64,000 bases of DNA from Pantoea agglomerans (GCF_020149765.1 NZ_CP083809.1:1612001-1676000); one strand, 5' to 3'. Shown: positions 24,903 through 33,692, numbered from the stretch's first letter. The notes: a model not told the origin generated them from the sequence alone. Numbers and translations: made by a program.

Positions 24903-25814
24903 ATGCTTCCTTTTTCACGGTTCTCTCACTACTTTCTGGAGCTGGCGCGCAGCGGCAGCCTGCGTAAGGCGGCGGAGCGGCTGCACGTCTCCGCCTCGGC
25001 GATTAACCGGCAGATTTTGCAGGCGGAGGAGGAGCTTGGCATGCGGCTGTTTGAGCGGCTGCCGGACGGTATGCGCCTGACCAGCGCCGGCGAGCTGCTG
25101 CTGGACGACCTGCGTCGCTGGCAGCGGGAGTACCAGCGCACCCGCCAGCGCTTCGATGAGATTCAGGGGCTGCGGCGCGGCCACGTCAGCCTCGGCCTGA
25201 TCCAGGCGCTGAACGAAGGGGCGATTGCCGATGCGCTGTCGCAGATAGCGCAGGCGCACCCCTGGCTGCGGCTCGATCTCAGCGTCCACGACAGCGCGCA
25301 GATTGGCGAGCAGGTGCGGCTGGCGGAGCTGGACGCCGGACTGGTGCTGGATCCGCAGGCGCAGGCCGGACTGAGCGTCATGGCCTTCGCCGAGCTGCCA
25401 GTTGGCGTGGTGCTGCCCGCCGGGCACGCGCTCAGCGGGCGGGAGACGCTCTCTACCGGCCAGCTCAGCGCGGAGCGGCATATTATTCCCGGCGCGCCGC
25501 TGGTGGTGCATGAGCGGGTCGAGATGCTCTACCGGCGGCACAGCCTGCAGCCGGAGAACCTTATTACCTGTAACGATATTCGCCTGATTAAATCGCTTAT
25601 CAAGCAGGGCAGCGGCATCAGCATTCTAAGCCTGCTCGACGTGATGGATGAGGTGGAGCGGGGCGCGCTCAGCTTCGTTCCGCTGCGCGATCCCAACGTG
25701 CGGCCATTAACCCTGGCATTATGCTGCGCACCTGCGCGACAGCTGTCACGCGCTGCACAGCAGGTGATCCAGCATCTTACCGGCGTTATCGAGTCGCTTA
25801 ATGCGCCACGCTAG
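24903..25814 (+). CDS. LysR-family transcriptional regulator
   Basis: The 303-residue protein has an N-terminal LysR helix-turn-helix (FSHYFLELARSGSLRKAAERLHVSASAINRQI, residues 6-37) and a C-terminal effector-binding domain. It is divergent from the Rieske oxygenase operon and most likely controls it in response to the substrate or a product. The N-terminus MLPFSRFSHYFLELARSGS resembles the HTH of regulators of degradative oxygenases. Confidence 0.92.
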   Translation: MLPFSRFSHYFLELARSGSLRKAAERLHVSASAINRQILQAEEELGMRLFERLPDGMRLTSAGELLLDDLRRWQREYQRTRQRFDEIQGLRRGHVSLGLIQALNEGAIADALSQIAQAHPWLRLDLSVHDSAQIGEQVRLAELDAGLVLDPQAQAGLSVMAFAELPVGVVLPAGHALSGRETLSTGQLSAERHIIPGAPLVVHERVEMLYRRHSLQPENLITCNDIRLIKSLIKQGSGISILSLLDVMDEVERGALSFVPLRDPNVRPLTLALCCAPARQLSRAAQQVIQHLTGVIESLNAPR

Positions 25815-25967
25815 AGAGTAATATTTGTCTTAAAATCAGCATATAGCGCGCCACTACCGCACTTTTTGTAAATTAACGTAAAGCGAGCGCCAGCCTGGTT
25901 TAGCGGAAAGCGTAATTAGGCTATAAGTCCTCTACCGTGCCAACCTGCTCAGGCCTCACCCTACACG

Positions 25968-26537
25968 ATGATGACTCTGCGACCTCTGCTGACGCTTGTG
26001 TTAGCTTCTGCTTTTCTGCTTGGCGGCTGCTCGCGCCATTCGACTGATACCTCCGCACAAAACGATACGCAGGTCATTGATGAGAGCCAGGGCGATCAGG
26101 GCGATCTGATTCCGGTCGTCGCCGCGCTGCACGATCAGATGCATACCTGGCACGGCACGCAATATCAGTGGGGCGGCACCGAGCTTTCCGGCGTCGACTG
26201 CTCAGGTTTTGTCTGGCGCACCCTGAAGGATCGTTTCAATCTGCCAATGGATCGCGTGACCACCACCGAACTGCTGAAGATGGGCAAACGCATCGCGCCG
26301 CGCGATCTGCAGCCGGGGGATCTGGTCTTTTTCCGCATTAAAGGCGGCATGCACGTCGGCTTCTATGATACCGATCGACACTTCTTCCACGCCTCGGTCA
26401 GCCAGGGCGTCGTGCGCTCCGAGCTGGACAATCCCTACTGGCAAAAAGTTTTCTATCAGGCGCGGCGGCTGCCGAAAGAGTACAACGCGCAGATCACCCT
26501 CAATAAAGGCAGCGGCATGACGCTGGCGCGTAAGTAA
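25968..26537 (+). CDS. NlpC/P60 peptidoglycan hydrolase lipoprotein
   Basis: The 189-residue protein has a lipoprotein signal with lipobox LLGGC and an NlpC/P60 domain. The catalytic Cys lies in SGVDCSGFVWRTL, with His in GGMHVGFYD and a second polar residue at FFHASVSQGV. These enzymes cut D-iGlu-mDAP or DAP cross-link bonds in peptidoglycan. It is nearest to E. coli NlpC (LHDQMHTWHGTQYQWGG, LDNPYWQKVFYQARR) but is longer at the C-terminus. Two adjacent ATG codons are possible starts; I kept the first. The region upstream is not syntenic with E. coli nlpC. Confidence 0.88.
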   Translation: MMTLRPLLTLVLASAFLLGGCSRHSTDTSAQNDTQVIDESQGDQGDLIPVVAALHDQMHTWHGTQYQWGGTELSGVDCSGFVWRTLKDRFNLPMDRVTTTELLKMGKRIAPRDLQPGDLVFFRIKGGMHVGFYDTDRHFFHASVSQGVVRSELDNPYWQKVFYQARRLPKEYNAQITLNKGSGMTLARK

Positions 26538-26573
26538 GCCCCTTCAGTTATCACACCGCTCTTATGTTTACCT

Positions 26574-26612
26574 GTTGGAAACATCACCGCACTGAGCTAT
26601 GATGTTTCCAAC
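26574..26612. promoter_or_regulatory. HigA operator overlapping the higBA promoter
   Basis: A perfect 13-base inverted repeat (GTTGGAAACATCA / TGATGTTTCCAAC) with a 13-base spacer overlaps a -10 TATGAT at 26598-26603. This is the usual autoregulation site of a HigBA module. Confidence 0.8.
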
Positions 26613-26632
26613 ATGGAAAGCGAGAGGGCAGG

Positions 26633-26934
26633 ATGCATATTATCTCAAGAAAGCTATTCCTCGAGGCGGCGCTAAAGTTCCCAGCCTGTGCCGCTGCTTT
26701 GGATGCGACCTACAGAATGCTCAACGGCAGAGAGTTTGCCGATCCTGAAGCGTTACAATCCTTTTTCCTCTTCTCTTGACCGGATGAATTATCGGGCTAA
26801 ATGGTGGGTAATCGATGTTGGCGGCAATCATTTAAGAGTGATGTTTTTTGCTGATTTCGTCTTTCATAAAGCATATCGTGACACATGCTGAGTATGACAG
26901 GCTGGTGAAGCATTATCGGGAGAACAAAGAATGA
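26633..26934 (+). pseudogene. higB: Frameshifted HigB-type toxin gene
   Basis: Translating three frames in turn restores a HigB-like mRNA interferase. MHIISRKLFLEAALKFP starts in frame at 26633. The middle part SLDRMNYRAKWWVIDVGGNHLRV lies in the next frame from about 26760. VTHAEYDRLVKHYRENKE lies in the third frame from 26878. Two single-base shifts are needed, near 26755-26775 and near 26872-26878. The stop overlaps the higA start (ATGA), as in intact modules. The ribosome-dependent RNase is therefore broken unless the sequence has errors. Confidence 0.8.
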
Positions 26935-27344
26935 TCGCAGAAGCCATCCAGGCAACCAACGATTTAGTCAGAATCGTACCTTTTTTGGGTGGAAGCCCCT
27001 CAAAAGCCGATTACGAGCAGGCACTGGAGCTGGTGGAATATCTGGTCGAACATGAGCCGAACAGCCCCTTAATCGACATGCTGGCCGATAAAGTGGCGAA
27101 ATATGAAAACAGGCCTGAGTTTGCCGCTTTCAATACCCGCATTGCTAATCTTCCGGGCGGCGTTGCATTGCTGCGCGTGCTGATGGATCAACATGGGCTT
27201 AATCAGTCATCGTTTGTTGAGGAGATTGGCCAGCGTTCATATGTGAGCCGCATCCTGAATGGCGATCGTCAGCTGACCGATAAGCACAAAGCCGCGCTGG
27301 CAAAGCGCTTTAATCTGCCGTTCGAGGCTTTTCGCGACAGTTAA
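26931..27344 (+). CDS. higA: HigA-type antitoxin
   Basis: The 137-residue protein has an N-terminal toxin-binding part and a C-terminal helix-turn-helix (GLNQSSFVEEIGQRSYVSRILNGDRQLTDKHKAALAKRF, about 90-130). It matches E. coli HigA (YEQALELVEYLVEHEPNSPLIDMLADK, PEFAAFN). It normally binds HigB and represses the promoter through the palindrome at 26574-26612. The reading frame is intact although the toxin gene is disrupted, so it may persist as an orphan antitoxin able to counter related toxins. Confidence 0.9.
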   Translation: MIAEAIQATNDLVRIVPFLGGSPSKADYEQALELVEYLVEHEPNSPLIDMLADKVAKYENRPEFAAFNTRIANLPGGVALLRVLMDQHGLNQSSFVEEIGQRSYVSRILNGDRQLTDKHKAALAKRFNLPFEAFRDS

Positions 27345-27356
27345 TCGCCAGACAGC

Positions 27357-27383
27357 AAGCCCGCCTCACGGCGGGCTTTTTTT
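27357..27383 (+). terminator. Terminator of higBA
   Basis: AAGCCCGCC-TCAC-GGCGGGCTT followed by a run of T directly after higA. Confidence 0.85.
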
Positions 27384-27384
27384 A

Positions 27385-28206
27385 TCAGTGCCGAATGGCG
27401 CAGCCGCACTGGCCCATTTCGCCCAGTGCCGCCTTGCCCTGATGGGAGTGGCGCACCCGCAGTTCGCCGCGACGCCATGCGCCATCCTCCTGCGCGCGAT
27501 TGAGCAGCAGCCGGTTTAGCGCCTCGGTTATCCGCAGCGCGTGCGGCTGCGCCCAGCTGGTCAGGTGCCAGGTCGAGGTGCCTGCCTCGTGGCAGTCGCC
27601 GAACCCTACGACGGCAACGTGCGCGCCCTGGCCAAAATCCCGCACCGCCTGCAGCGCACCGAACGCCAGCCGATCGCTATCGCAGAACAGCGCCTGAATG
27701 CGTTCCGAGGCGCGGGCGCGTTTCAGATAAGCGAGCATCGCCTGATAGCCGCTGTCGCGCTCATCGCCCGTGTCGCAAGCGATCAGCGAGTGGCCGAGGG
27801 GTTTATCCGCCGCCGCCAGAACGCTGCCAAAGCCATCAAGGCGCGCGGGATCGGCGCAGGAAGCGAGCTGCAGATAGCCGAAGCGCTGGTGGCCCTGCGC
27901 CAGCAGCAGCCGACCCATCTCTTCGCCGGCGGTAAAGCCGTCCTGATTAAGCGTATCCAGCGCAACCAGCGGAATCGGCCCGGCAGCGGCGCGAAAGGCG
28001 TCGCTAAAGCGTCCGGAAAGATGCAGCGCGGCGCTCAGCAGCGGCGCCAGCTGGCGCGCACGCTCCTCCGCGGCGGCGTCGATAAGCAGCGCCGCGCAGC
28101 CGCGCGCGTTAAGCTGCCGGTTAACCTCCTGCAGCAGCATTGCCGTCTGCGGATGGCTGAAATCATGGCTCAGCACGCCAATGGTTTTACAGGTGTTGTT
28201 ATACAT
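27385..28206 (-). CDS. LacI-type sensor domain without DNA-binding domain
   Basis: The 273-residue protein is the periplasmic-binding-protein-like effector domain of LacI/GalR regulators (KTIGVLSHDFSHP, GRLLLAQGHQRFGYLQLAS, ALFCDSDRLAFGALQAVRDFGQGAHVAVVGFGD). The usual 55-60-residue N-terminal helix-turn-helix and hinge are absent. The frame begins just where the sensor domain starts, and no HTH is found upstream on this strand in any frame. It may be a truncated regulator or a free-standing ligand-binding protein. The ribosome-binding site is weak. It follows pdxK on the same strand after a 60-base gap. Confidence 0.75.
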   Translation of the reverse strand: MYNNTCKTIGVLSHDFSHPQTAMLLQEVNRQLNARGCAALLIDAAAEERARQLAPLLSAALHLSGRFSDAFRAAAGPIPLVALDTLNQDGFTAGEEMGRLLLAQGHQRFGYLQLASCADPARLDGFGSVLAAADKPLGHSLIACDTGDERDSGYQAMLAYLKRARASERIQALFCDSDRLAFGALQAVRDFGQGAHVAVVGFGDCHEAGTSTWHLTSWAQPHALRITEALNRLLLNRAQEDGAWRRGELRVRHSHQGKAALGEMGQCGCAIRH

Positions 28207-28266
28207 TCAGAAGACCCTGTTGAGGTGAGTAGAGGTCTCCTTACCATAAAGGAAGCGGCCCGCGTT

Positions 28267-29109
28267 TCACAGCGGCGCTGAGATCGCCAGCTGCAGTTCG
28301 CGCCTGCCCAGCGTGCGGGTCGCCAGCACCGACTGCTGGGCGAACAGGCTCGCCTGCTCAACCGCCAGGCTGAGAGGCACGCCGCGCAGCAGACGGGCAG
28401 TCAGCTCGGCGGTAAAGAGATCGCCGGTGCCTTTAGGCGGATTATCGTAGCGCGGATGCTCGGTAATAAAGGTCTCTTGCGCCGTCACGCAAAAGACCTG
28501 CATGCTGCGACGCGTGCTGTCGTGGGTGGCACTGGTGACCACGACCCATTCGGTCTGTGCGCCGAGCAGCGAGCGCGCGGCGTCGATGATCTCATCGTCG
28601 CTCTCCAGCGGCGCGTCGCACAGGCAGCTCAGCTCAAAGCGGTTCGGCGTCAGGCCGGTCGCCAGCGGCGCAAGATGTTGACGATAGTGCATTGCCAGCT
28701 GCGGATCGACGTAGAAGCCGCTGTCGTCATCCCCCAGCACCGGATCGATAATCACTGGCATCCGGGGATTTTTCTCACGCATCAGCCGCAGCCAGCGCGC
28801 CAGCGACGCCGCCTTATCGGTGGATTTCAGATAGCCCAGCACCACGGCGCGCGCGGCACCGTCCAGATTCCGCTCCGCCAGCGCGGTCAGGTAGCCCTCA
28901 AACCAGGGCTGCGGGATCTCGCCGCCGTAGCAGCTGGCATAGTGCGGCGTGTTGCTCAGCAGCACGGTCGGCACCGCCACAACCTGTAATCCGTGGCGAC
29001 GCAGGGCGGGCACGGCGATGCTGTTACCTACGCTGCCGTAAACCACCTGAGATTGTATAGATATGACGTCGATGATTTCGCCGTCTGAGGCGTCAGATAC
29101 CTGAAACAC
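28267..29109 (-). CDS. pdxK: Pyridoxal/pyridoxine kinase PdxK
   Basis: The 280-residue ribokinase-fold enzyme matches PdxK rather than PdxY (IQSQVVYGSVGNSIAVPAL, PTVLLSNTPHY, VIIDPVLGDDDSGFYV, LTPNRFEL, KGTGDLFTAELTARLL with the catalytic GTGD). It phosphorylates vitamin B6 vitamers in the salvage route to pyridoxal phosphate. The start is GTG at 29109 with AGGAG seven bases upstream. It is not in its E. coli neighbourhood (next to crr), so it may be a second or relocated copy. Confidence 0.9.
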   Translation of the reverse strand: MFQVSDASDGEIIDVISIQSQVVYGSVGNSIAVPALRRHGLQVVAVPTVLLSNTPHYASCYGGEIPQPWFEGYLTALAERNLDGAARAVVLGYLKSTDKAASLARWLRLMREKNPRMPVIIDPVLGDDDSGFYVDPQLAMHYRQHLAPLATGLTPNRFELSCLCDAPLESDDEIIDAARSLLGAQTEWVVVTSATHDSTRRSMQVFCVTAQETFITEHPRYDNPPKGTGDLFTAELTARLLRGVPLSLAVEQASLFAQQSVLATRTLGRRELQLAISAPL

Positions 29110-29579
29110 AGGGCGCTCCTTATTAGCACTTTCTCGCCAGTATACCCCCTGTGCAGCGCGATGCGATCGGCGGCGGCTCGCCGCGCCGCTTCCCTTAACT
29201 GCTGCAGCCCTTGCGGGACAAAGGATGGCGCAGAGGTAAGCGAAGCGTTAAAGGCAGAATAATCTGCTAAGAACAGTCAAATAATGGTGTGCCGACTGGC
29301 AAATTCGGCCGGGCCGTCTACACTTAATCGCGACGATGTTTTCAGTCAGGTTGATATGTCTGTGATGGTTTTAAAACGTAGTGGCGTTTTATCTGAGTTA
29401 ACTTGCTGGTATCCGCAGTTTTTGCCCTGCACTTTACCCCGCGTTCAGCCGTTCCGGCTGCCGATCCCGCAGACGTTCATCCTCGCGAAAACATCCTGCA
29501 ATGGCGCGTTGACGAGCCAGGCCTCTGACCTGACAAGCCGCGAACCGTACGCGCCCCAATCAACTACAGGAGAAGACAC
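29110..29579. other. Intergenic region with long otsBA leader
   Basis: About 470 bases between divergent pdxK and otsB. It contains the sigma-S-type promoter at 29317-29327 and a 250-base leader to otsB. A 99-codon open frame crosses the leader but has no ribosome-binding site or family resemblance. Confidence 0.5.
29317..29327 (+). promoter_or_regulatory. Sigma-S (RpoS) -10 element of otsBA
   Basis: TCTACACTTAA is an exact match to the extended sigma-S -10 consensus. OtsBA is RpoS-dependent in E. coli, which fits stress and stationary-phase trehalose synthesis. Confidence 0.75.
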
Positions 29580-30359
29580 GTGACCCAAGCGGCGAATGAA
29601 CATGCCTCGCTTCCTGCGCTAAGCGGCGGTCTTTATGCCTTCTTTTTTGACGTAGACGGCACGCTTGCCGCTATTCAACCGCAGCCTGACGCGGTCTTTA
29701 TCCCGGAAAAGATCCGTCAGCAGCTGCAGCAGCTCACCTCCCTCTGCCACGGCGCGCTGGCGCTGGTATCGGGACGGCCAATTGCCCAGCTCGACGCGCT
29801 GGCCGCGCCGTTAATCGCGCCTGCCGCGGGCGTACACGGCGCAGAGCGGCGCGATGCGCAGGGCGAGCAGCACCTTATCAGCCTGGACCCCGACGTCGCC
29901 GAGGCGTTGCGGCAGCAGCTGCAAGAGGCGATGTCGCGCTGGCCAGGTACGCTACTGGAGGCCAAAGGCATGGCCTTTGCGCTGCATTACCGCCAGGCGA
30001 TGCAGCATGAGCAGGATGTGCTCAATCTGGCCGAACAGGCCGTGAAACGCTTTCCGGCGCTGGCGCTTCAGCCGGGGAAATGCGTTGTGGAGATTAAACC
30101 GCAGGGAGTCGATAAAGGCGAAGCAGTACGCGCCTTTATGCGCGAAGCACCCTTTGCCGGTCGTATCCCGGTATTTGTCGGAGACGATCTGACGGATGAG
30201 AAAGGATTTATCGCTGTAAACGCCATGCAGGGCATTTCCGTGAAGATTGGACAAGGTTCCAGTCAGGCGCGCTATCGGCTGCCAGACGTCGAGGCGGTTT
30301 ACGCGTGGCTGGAGCGATTACTATTACAAATAAAACAAGACAATGTCGGTAAGGAGTAA
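29580..30359 (+). CDS. otsB: Trehalose-6-phosphate phosphatase
   Basis: The 259-residue HAD-family enzyme has motif I FFFDVDGTLA (nucleophile Asp), motif II LVSGRP and motif III/IV FVGDDLTDEKGF. It removes phosphate from trehalose 6-phosphate, the second step of osmoprotectant trehalose synthesis in the cytoplasm. The start is GTG with AGGAG seven bases upstream. Only 5 bases separate it from otsA, so the two are one operon. Confidence 0.96.
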   Translation: MTQAANEHASLPALSGGLYAFFFDVDGTLAAIQPQPDAVFIPEKIRQQLQQLTSLCHGALALVSGRPIAQLDALAAPLIAPAAGVHGAERRDAQGEQHLISLDPDVAEALRQQLQEAMSRWPGTLLEAKGMAFALHYRQAMQHEQDVLNLAEQAVKRFPALALQPGKCVVEIKPQGVDKGEAVRAFMREAPFAGRIPVFVGDDLTDEKGFIAVNAMQGISVKIGQGSSQARYRLPDVEAVYAWLERLLLQIKQDNVGKE

Positions 30360-30364
30360 AGGTT

Positions 30365-31801
30365 ATGAGTCGTTTAGTGGTCGTATCTAACCGAATCGCC
30401 ATTCCTGATGGGAAAAAAGCCAGCGCAGGCGGCCTCGCCGTTGGTATTCTTGACGCGCTGAAAAGCACCGGCGGCCTGTGGTTTGGCTGGAACGGGGAAA
30501 TCAGCGAATTTTCCGGAGAAGAGGAAGACGAACTGGTGCAGGTAGAGCATGACGGCATCTCCTACGCCGCGCTGCCGCTGAGCCAGAACGATTACGATCT
30601 GTATTACTGCCAGTTTTCCAATACCGTTATCTGGCCCGCGTTCCACTACCGCCTTGATCTGGTCCAGTTCCAGCGCGAAGCCTGGGAGGGCTACTGCAGC
30701 GTCAATGAGATGCTGGCGCAGCGCCTGAAGCCGCTGATCAAGCCGGACGACACCCTGTGGATCCACGATTATCATCTGCTGCCGTTTGCGGCCGCGCTGC
30801 GTAAGGCGGGCATCAATAACCGCATCGGCTTCTTCCTGCATATCCCGTTCCCGACGCCGGAAATTTTCAACGCGCTGCCGCCGCATAAAGAGCTGCTGGA
30901 GATGCTGTGCGAGTACGATCTGCTGGGCTTCCAGACCGAATCGGATCGCGTCGCCTTCCTCGACTGCCTCAGCCAGCTGACGCAGCTGCAGAACAAAGGC
31001 GAGAAAAAGCATCGCGCCTTTGGCAACACCTTTATGACCGAGGTCTATCCGATCGGCATCGAGCCGGACAGCATCAAAGAGATGGCCGAAGGCCCACTGC
31101 CGCCGAAAATGGCGGCGATGAAACGCGAACTGGGCGATGCGAAAAACATTATCGCCTGTGAGCGCCTCGACTACTCGAAAGGGCTGCCGGAGCGATTCCT
31201 GGCCTATGAAGCGCTGCTGGAGAACTTCCCTGAGCATCGCGGTAAAATCCGCTATTCGCAGATTGCGCCCACCTCGCGCGGGGATGTGCAAGCCTATCAG
31301 GATATTCGTCATCAGCTGGAAACCGAGGCTGGACGCATCAACGGCAAGTACGGCACGCTGGGCTGGACGCCGCTCTACTATCTCAACCAGCATTTCGACC
31401 GCCGTCTGCTGATGAAAATCTTCCGTCTGACCGATGTCGGGCTGGTGACGCCGCTGCGCGACGGTATGAACCTGGTGGCGAAAGAGTATATTGCTGCGCA
31501 GGACCCGGACGATCCGGGCGTGCTGGTGCTGTCACGCTTTGCCGGTGCCGCCAACGAGCTGACCTCGGCGCTGATCGTCAACCCGTACGATCGTGACGAA
31601 GTGGCGGCGGCGTTGAATAAGGCGCTGACCATGCCGCGCACCGAGCGTATTTCGCGCTACAACGATATGATGGCCGTGCTGCGCAAGCATGACATCACCC
31701 ACTGGCGCGAGAGCTTCCTGAAGGATTTGTGGGCGATTCCGCCCCGCAGCGAAGATCACAGCACAGTAAATAAAGTGGCGACCTTCCCGAAACTCGCCTG
31801 A
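30365..31801 (+). CDS. otsA: Trehalose-6-phosphate synthase
   Basis: The 478-residue GT20 glycosyltransferase joins UDP-glucose and glucose 6-phosphate. Conserved features are SRLVVVSNRIAIPDGKKASAGGLAVG at the N-terminus, the WGWNG-like WFGWNG, WIHDYHLLPF, GFFLHIPFPTPE, RLDYSKGLPERF and the acceptor-loop LVTPLRDGMNLVAKEY. It acts with OtsB for osmotic and cold stress. It ends in front of a strong terminator. Confidence 0.97.
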   Translation: MSRLVVVSNRIAIPDGKKASAGGLAVGILDALKSTGGLWFGWNGEISEFSGEEEDELVQVEHDGISYAALPLSQNDYDLYYCQFSNTVIWPAFHYRLDLVQFQREAWEGYCSVNEMLAQRLKPLIKPDDTLWIHDYHLLPFAAALRKAGINNRIGFFLHIPFPTPEIFNALPPHKELLEMLCEYDLLGFQTESDRVAFLDCLSQLTQLQNKGEKKHRAFGNTFMTEVYPIGIEPDSIKEMAEGPLPPKMAAMKRELGDAKNIIACERLDYSKGLPERFLAYEALLENFPEHRGKIRYSQIAPTSRGDVQAYQDIRHQLETEAGRINGKYGTLGWTPLYYLNQHFDRRLLMKIFRLTDVGLVTPLRDGMNLVAKEYIAAQDPDDPGVLVLSRFAGAANELTSALIVNPYDRDEVAAALNKALTMPRTERISRYNDMMAVLRKHDITHWRESFLKDLWAIPPRSEDHSTVNKVATFPKLA

Positions 31802-31806
31802 TTATC

Positions 31807-31838
31807 ACGGCGGCCTGCCTGTGCGGGCCGCCGTTTTT
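31807..31838 (+). terminator. Terminator of otsBA
   Basis: ACGGCGGCC / GGCCGCCGT stem with a 10-base loop followed by TTTT. Confidence 0.85.
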
Positions 31839-32435
31839 ACGCCTTTCCGCCTTTGCTCGCCTCTCTCCAGTACCGCTAAAGCGTTGGGTTGTCGCTTGAC
31901 AACACCATTTGCCGTTTTATGCATCAGTCGCTAAAAAAAACGCTTTTTTTCTGCACGCAGCTCTAAAGTCTGACGCTGAACTGCCGATAGTTGTGACTCA
32001 TCAAAGTGTCAAATGTACTATTCATTCATATTCCTAATGTAACAGCCTGTTACATTCGCTTTCTTCTCACTTACACCCATTCTAAATCGTTAACGCTTCG
32101 TTGTTAAAACGCGACGAATATGCGCGATCGTCCTTTACGCTTCGCTTACTCACTCTAAAAAATATTTGCCCTAAGTAACTAATTTTTCAGTGGTTAACAG
32201 ATCGCCGTTTCAGCATTTTGTGCTGGCTTATCGTGCCCCAGTAGCGCCTTATAGGGTGCTAAAGGGAATGTTAAAAATAATAGATCGATCGTAACACTTA
32301 GGGAAAGATACATCTGGTCCATAAGGGGAATAAGCACTTTGTTAGGACAAAATATTAATGAATCAGAGATAATTTGTGCAAAAAACAGACAATCCAAAAG
32401 CGTATCTGAAGGGTTAGCGAAAAAATTTGCCTTAA
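31839..32435. other. Long AT-rich region upstream of flhDC
   Basis: Nearly 600 bases without a convincing gene precede the CRP site of flhDC. In E. coli and relatives the flhDC upstream region is the target of many regulators (for example H-NS, RcsAB, LrhA, OmpR), so this space is probably regulatory. I could not assign individual sites. A 67-codon minus-strand frame at 32194-32397 lacks a ribosome-binding site. Confidence 0.5.
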
Positions 32436-32511
32436 AAGTGTGACGCAGATCACACTTTATCTAAAATTTCGCCTCCCTGTCGTTGTATGTGCAAATCAGA
32501 CGGGATAGATT
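32436..32511 (+). promoter_or_regulatory. CRP site and promoter of flhDC
   Basis: AAGTGTGA-CGCAGA-TCACACTT (32436-32457) is a perfect CRP-cAMP palindrome. A sigma-70 promoter TTGTAT (32483-32488), 17 bases, TAGATT (32506-32511) follows. The predicted start near 32518 puts the CRP centre at about -71.5, the same class I position as in E. coli flhDC. The resulting leader is about 245 bases, a likely target of post-transcriptional control. Confidence 0.85.
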
Positions 32512-32762
32512 TGCGTTGTTTTAGGAATAGTCTTAAAAGAATGTAAAAAGACGTCACGGAAGAGCGCAATAATTTAAAAAAGAATGGCCCTGGGGTTTTG
32601 ACTAACACTGTAATTATGTCGTTCAGGACATGAGGCAGACTTCAGAGTACGTTTGGTTTTTGGCTGTAAATTTTTGCCATCTTTAGATTCAACAACCAGC
32701 AACCCGTAACGCAGAGGGTTTTTCTGCGATGCTCTTAAGTCGCGTCTGTCAGGATGGAAAAA

Positions 32763-33113
32763 ATGGGTACATCTGATTTACTAAAACATATTTATGATAT
32801 CAATCTGTCGTATTTACTGCTTGCACAGCGATTAATTAACCAGGAAAAAGCTTCTGCAATGTTTCGTCTTGGAATTGATGAAGAGATGGCTAACGCATTG
32901 TCGCAATTAACTCTGCCGGAAATGGTAAAGTTAGCGGAAACCAATCAGTTGGTTTGCCAGTTTCGCTTTAACGATCACGCCATTATTAATCGCCTGACGC
33001 AGGAATCTCGCGTGGATGATTTACAACAAATCCACACGGGAATTTTATTATCCAGCCGTTTACTGCGTAATGTTTCTAAAGAAGAGACGCCGGCGAAGAA
33101 GAGGGCGATGTAA
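32763..33113 (+). CDS. flhD: Flagellar master regulator subunit FlhD
   Basis: The 116-residue protein aligns fully with E. coli FlhD ([65 protein letters not shown]). FlhD dimers join FlhC dimers as FlhD4C2, which activates class II flagellar promoters. I chose the second ATG (32763): it gives the E. coli length and has AGGA nine bases upstream, while the ATG at 32754 directly abuts that element. flhC starts immediately after its stop codon. Confidence 0.96.
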   Translation: MGTSDLLKHIYDINLSYLLLAQRLINQEKASAMFRLGIDEEMANALSQLTLPEMVKLAETNQLVCQFRFNDHAIINRLTQESRVDDLQQIHTGILLSSRLLRNVSKEETPAKKRAM

Positions 33114-33692
33114 ATGTCGGAAAAGAGCATTGTTCAGGAAGCGCGTGATATTCAACTCGCGATGGAGTTAATTACGCTGGGCGCGCGTTTGCAAATGCTG
33201 GAAAGCGAAACCCAGTTAAGTCGCGGCCGTCTGATTAAACTTTATAAAGAGCTGCGCGGCAGCCCGCCGCCGAAGGGCATGCTGCCTTTTTCAACCGACT
33301 GGTTTATGACGTGGGAGCAGAATATCCACGCCTCTATGTTCTGCAACGCCTGGCAGTTTATGCTGAAAACCGGCATGGCGACCGGCGTTGACGCGGTAAT
33401 CAAAGCTTACCGCCTCTATCTCGAACAGTGTCCGCAATCGGACGAGGGCCCGCTGTTGGCGCTGACGCGCGCATGGACCCTGGTGCGATTCGTTGAAAGT
33501 AATATGCTGGAACTGGCCGACTGCAAAAGCTGCAACGGCAGTTTTATTAACCATGCGCATCAGCCGGTTGGCAGCTTTGTCTGCAGCCTGTGCCAGCCGC
33601 CGTCACGCGCGGTAAAAAGACGTAAACTTTCTGCAGATTCTGCCGATACCTTTCCACAACTGCTGGATGAACAGGTTAAACACGCCGTTTAA
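33114..33692 (+). CDS. flhC: Flagellar master regulator subunit FlhC
   Basis: The 192-residue DNA-binding partner of FlhD has the zinc site CKSCNGSF...CSLC (four Cys near residues 138-161) and the family sequence [39 protein letters not shown]. FlhD4C2 binds FlhDC boxes at class II operons such as fliA and flhBAE. The start codon follows the flhD stop without a gap. The 3' end of the gene contains a sigma-28 promoter for motA. Confidence 0.97.
   Translation: MSEKSIVQEARDIQLAMELITLGARLQMLESETQLSRGRLIKLYKELRGSPPPKGMLPFSTDWFMTWEQNIHASMFCNAWQFMLKTGMATGVDAVIKAYRLYLEQCPQSDEGPLLALTRAWTLVRFVESNMLELADCKSCNGSFINHAHQPVGSFVCSLCQPPSRAVKRRKLSADSADTFPQLLDEQVKHAV
33623..33649 (+). promoter_or_regulatory. 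Sigma-28 promoter for motA inside flhC
   Basis: TAAA (33623-33626), 15 bases, GCCGATAC (33642-33649) differs from the FliA consensus only at the last base. It lies within the last codons of flhC, about 180 bases before motA. No other sigma-28 site was found in the flhC-motA gap. Confidence 0.85.

Noticed and set aside
28200..28281. A plus-strand LLTIKEAARVS sequence that looks like the start of a helix-turn-helix
   Set aside because: It is only about ten residues, runs opposite to the LacI-like gene and stops at once. It has no ribosome-binding site and is probably chance.
29284..29583. A 99-codon frame in the otsBA leader
   Set aside because: No Shine-Dalgarno sequence or family resemblance; it overlaps the sigma-S -10 element region and runs into otsB.
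32194..32397. A 67-codon minus-strand frame upstream of flhDC
   Set aside because: It has no ribosome-binding site and the AT-rich region readily yields hydrophobic chance frames.
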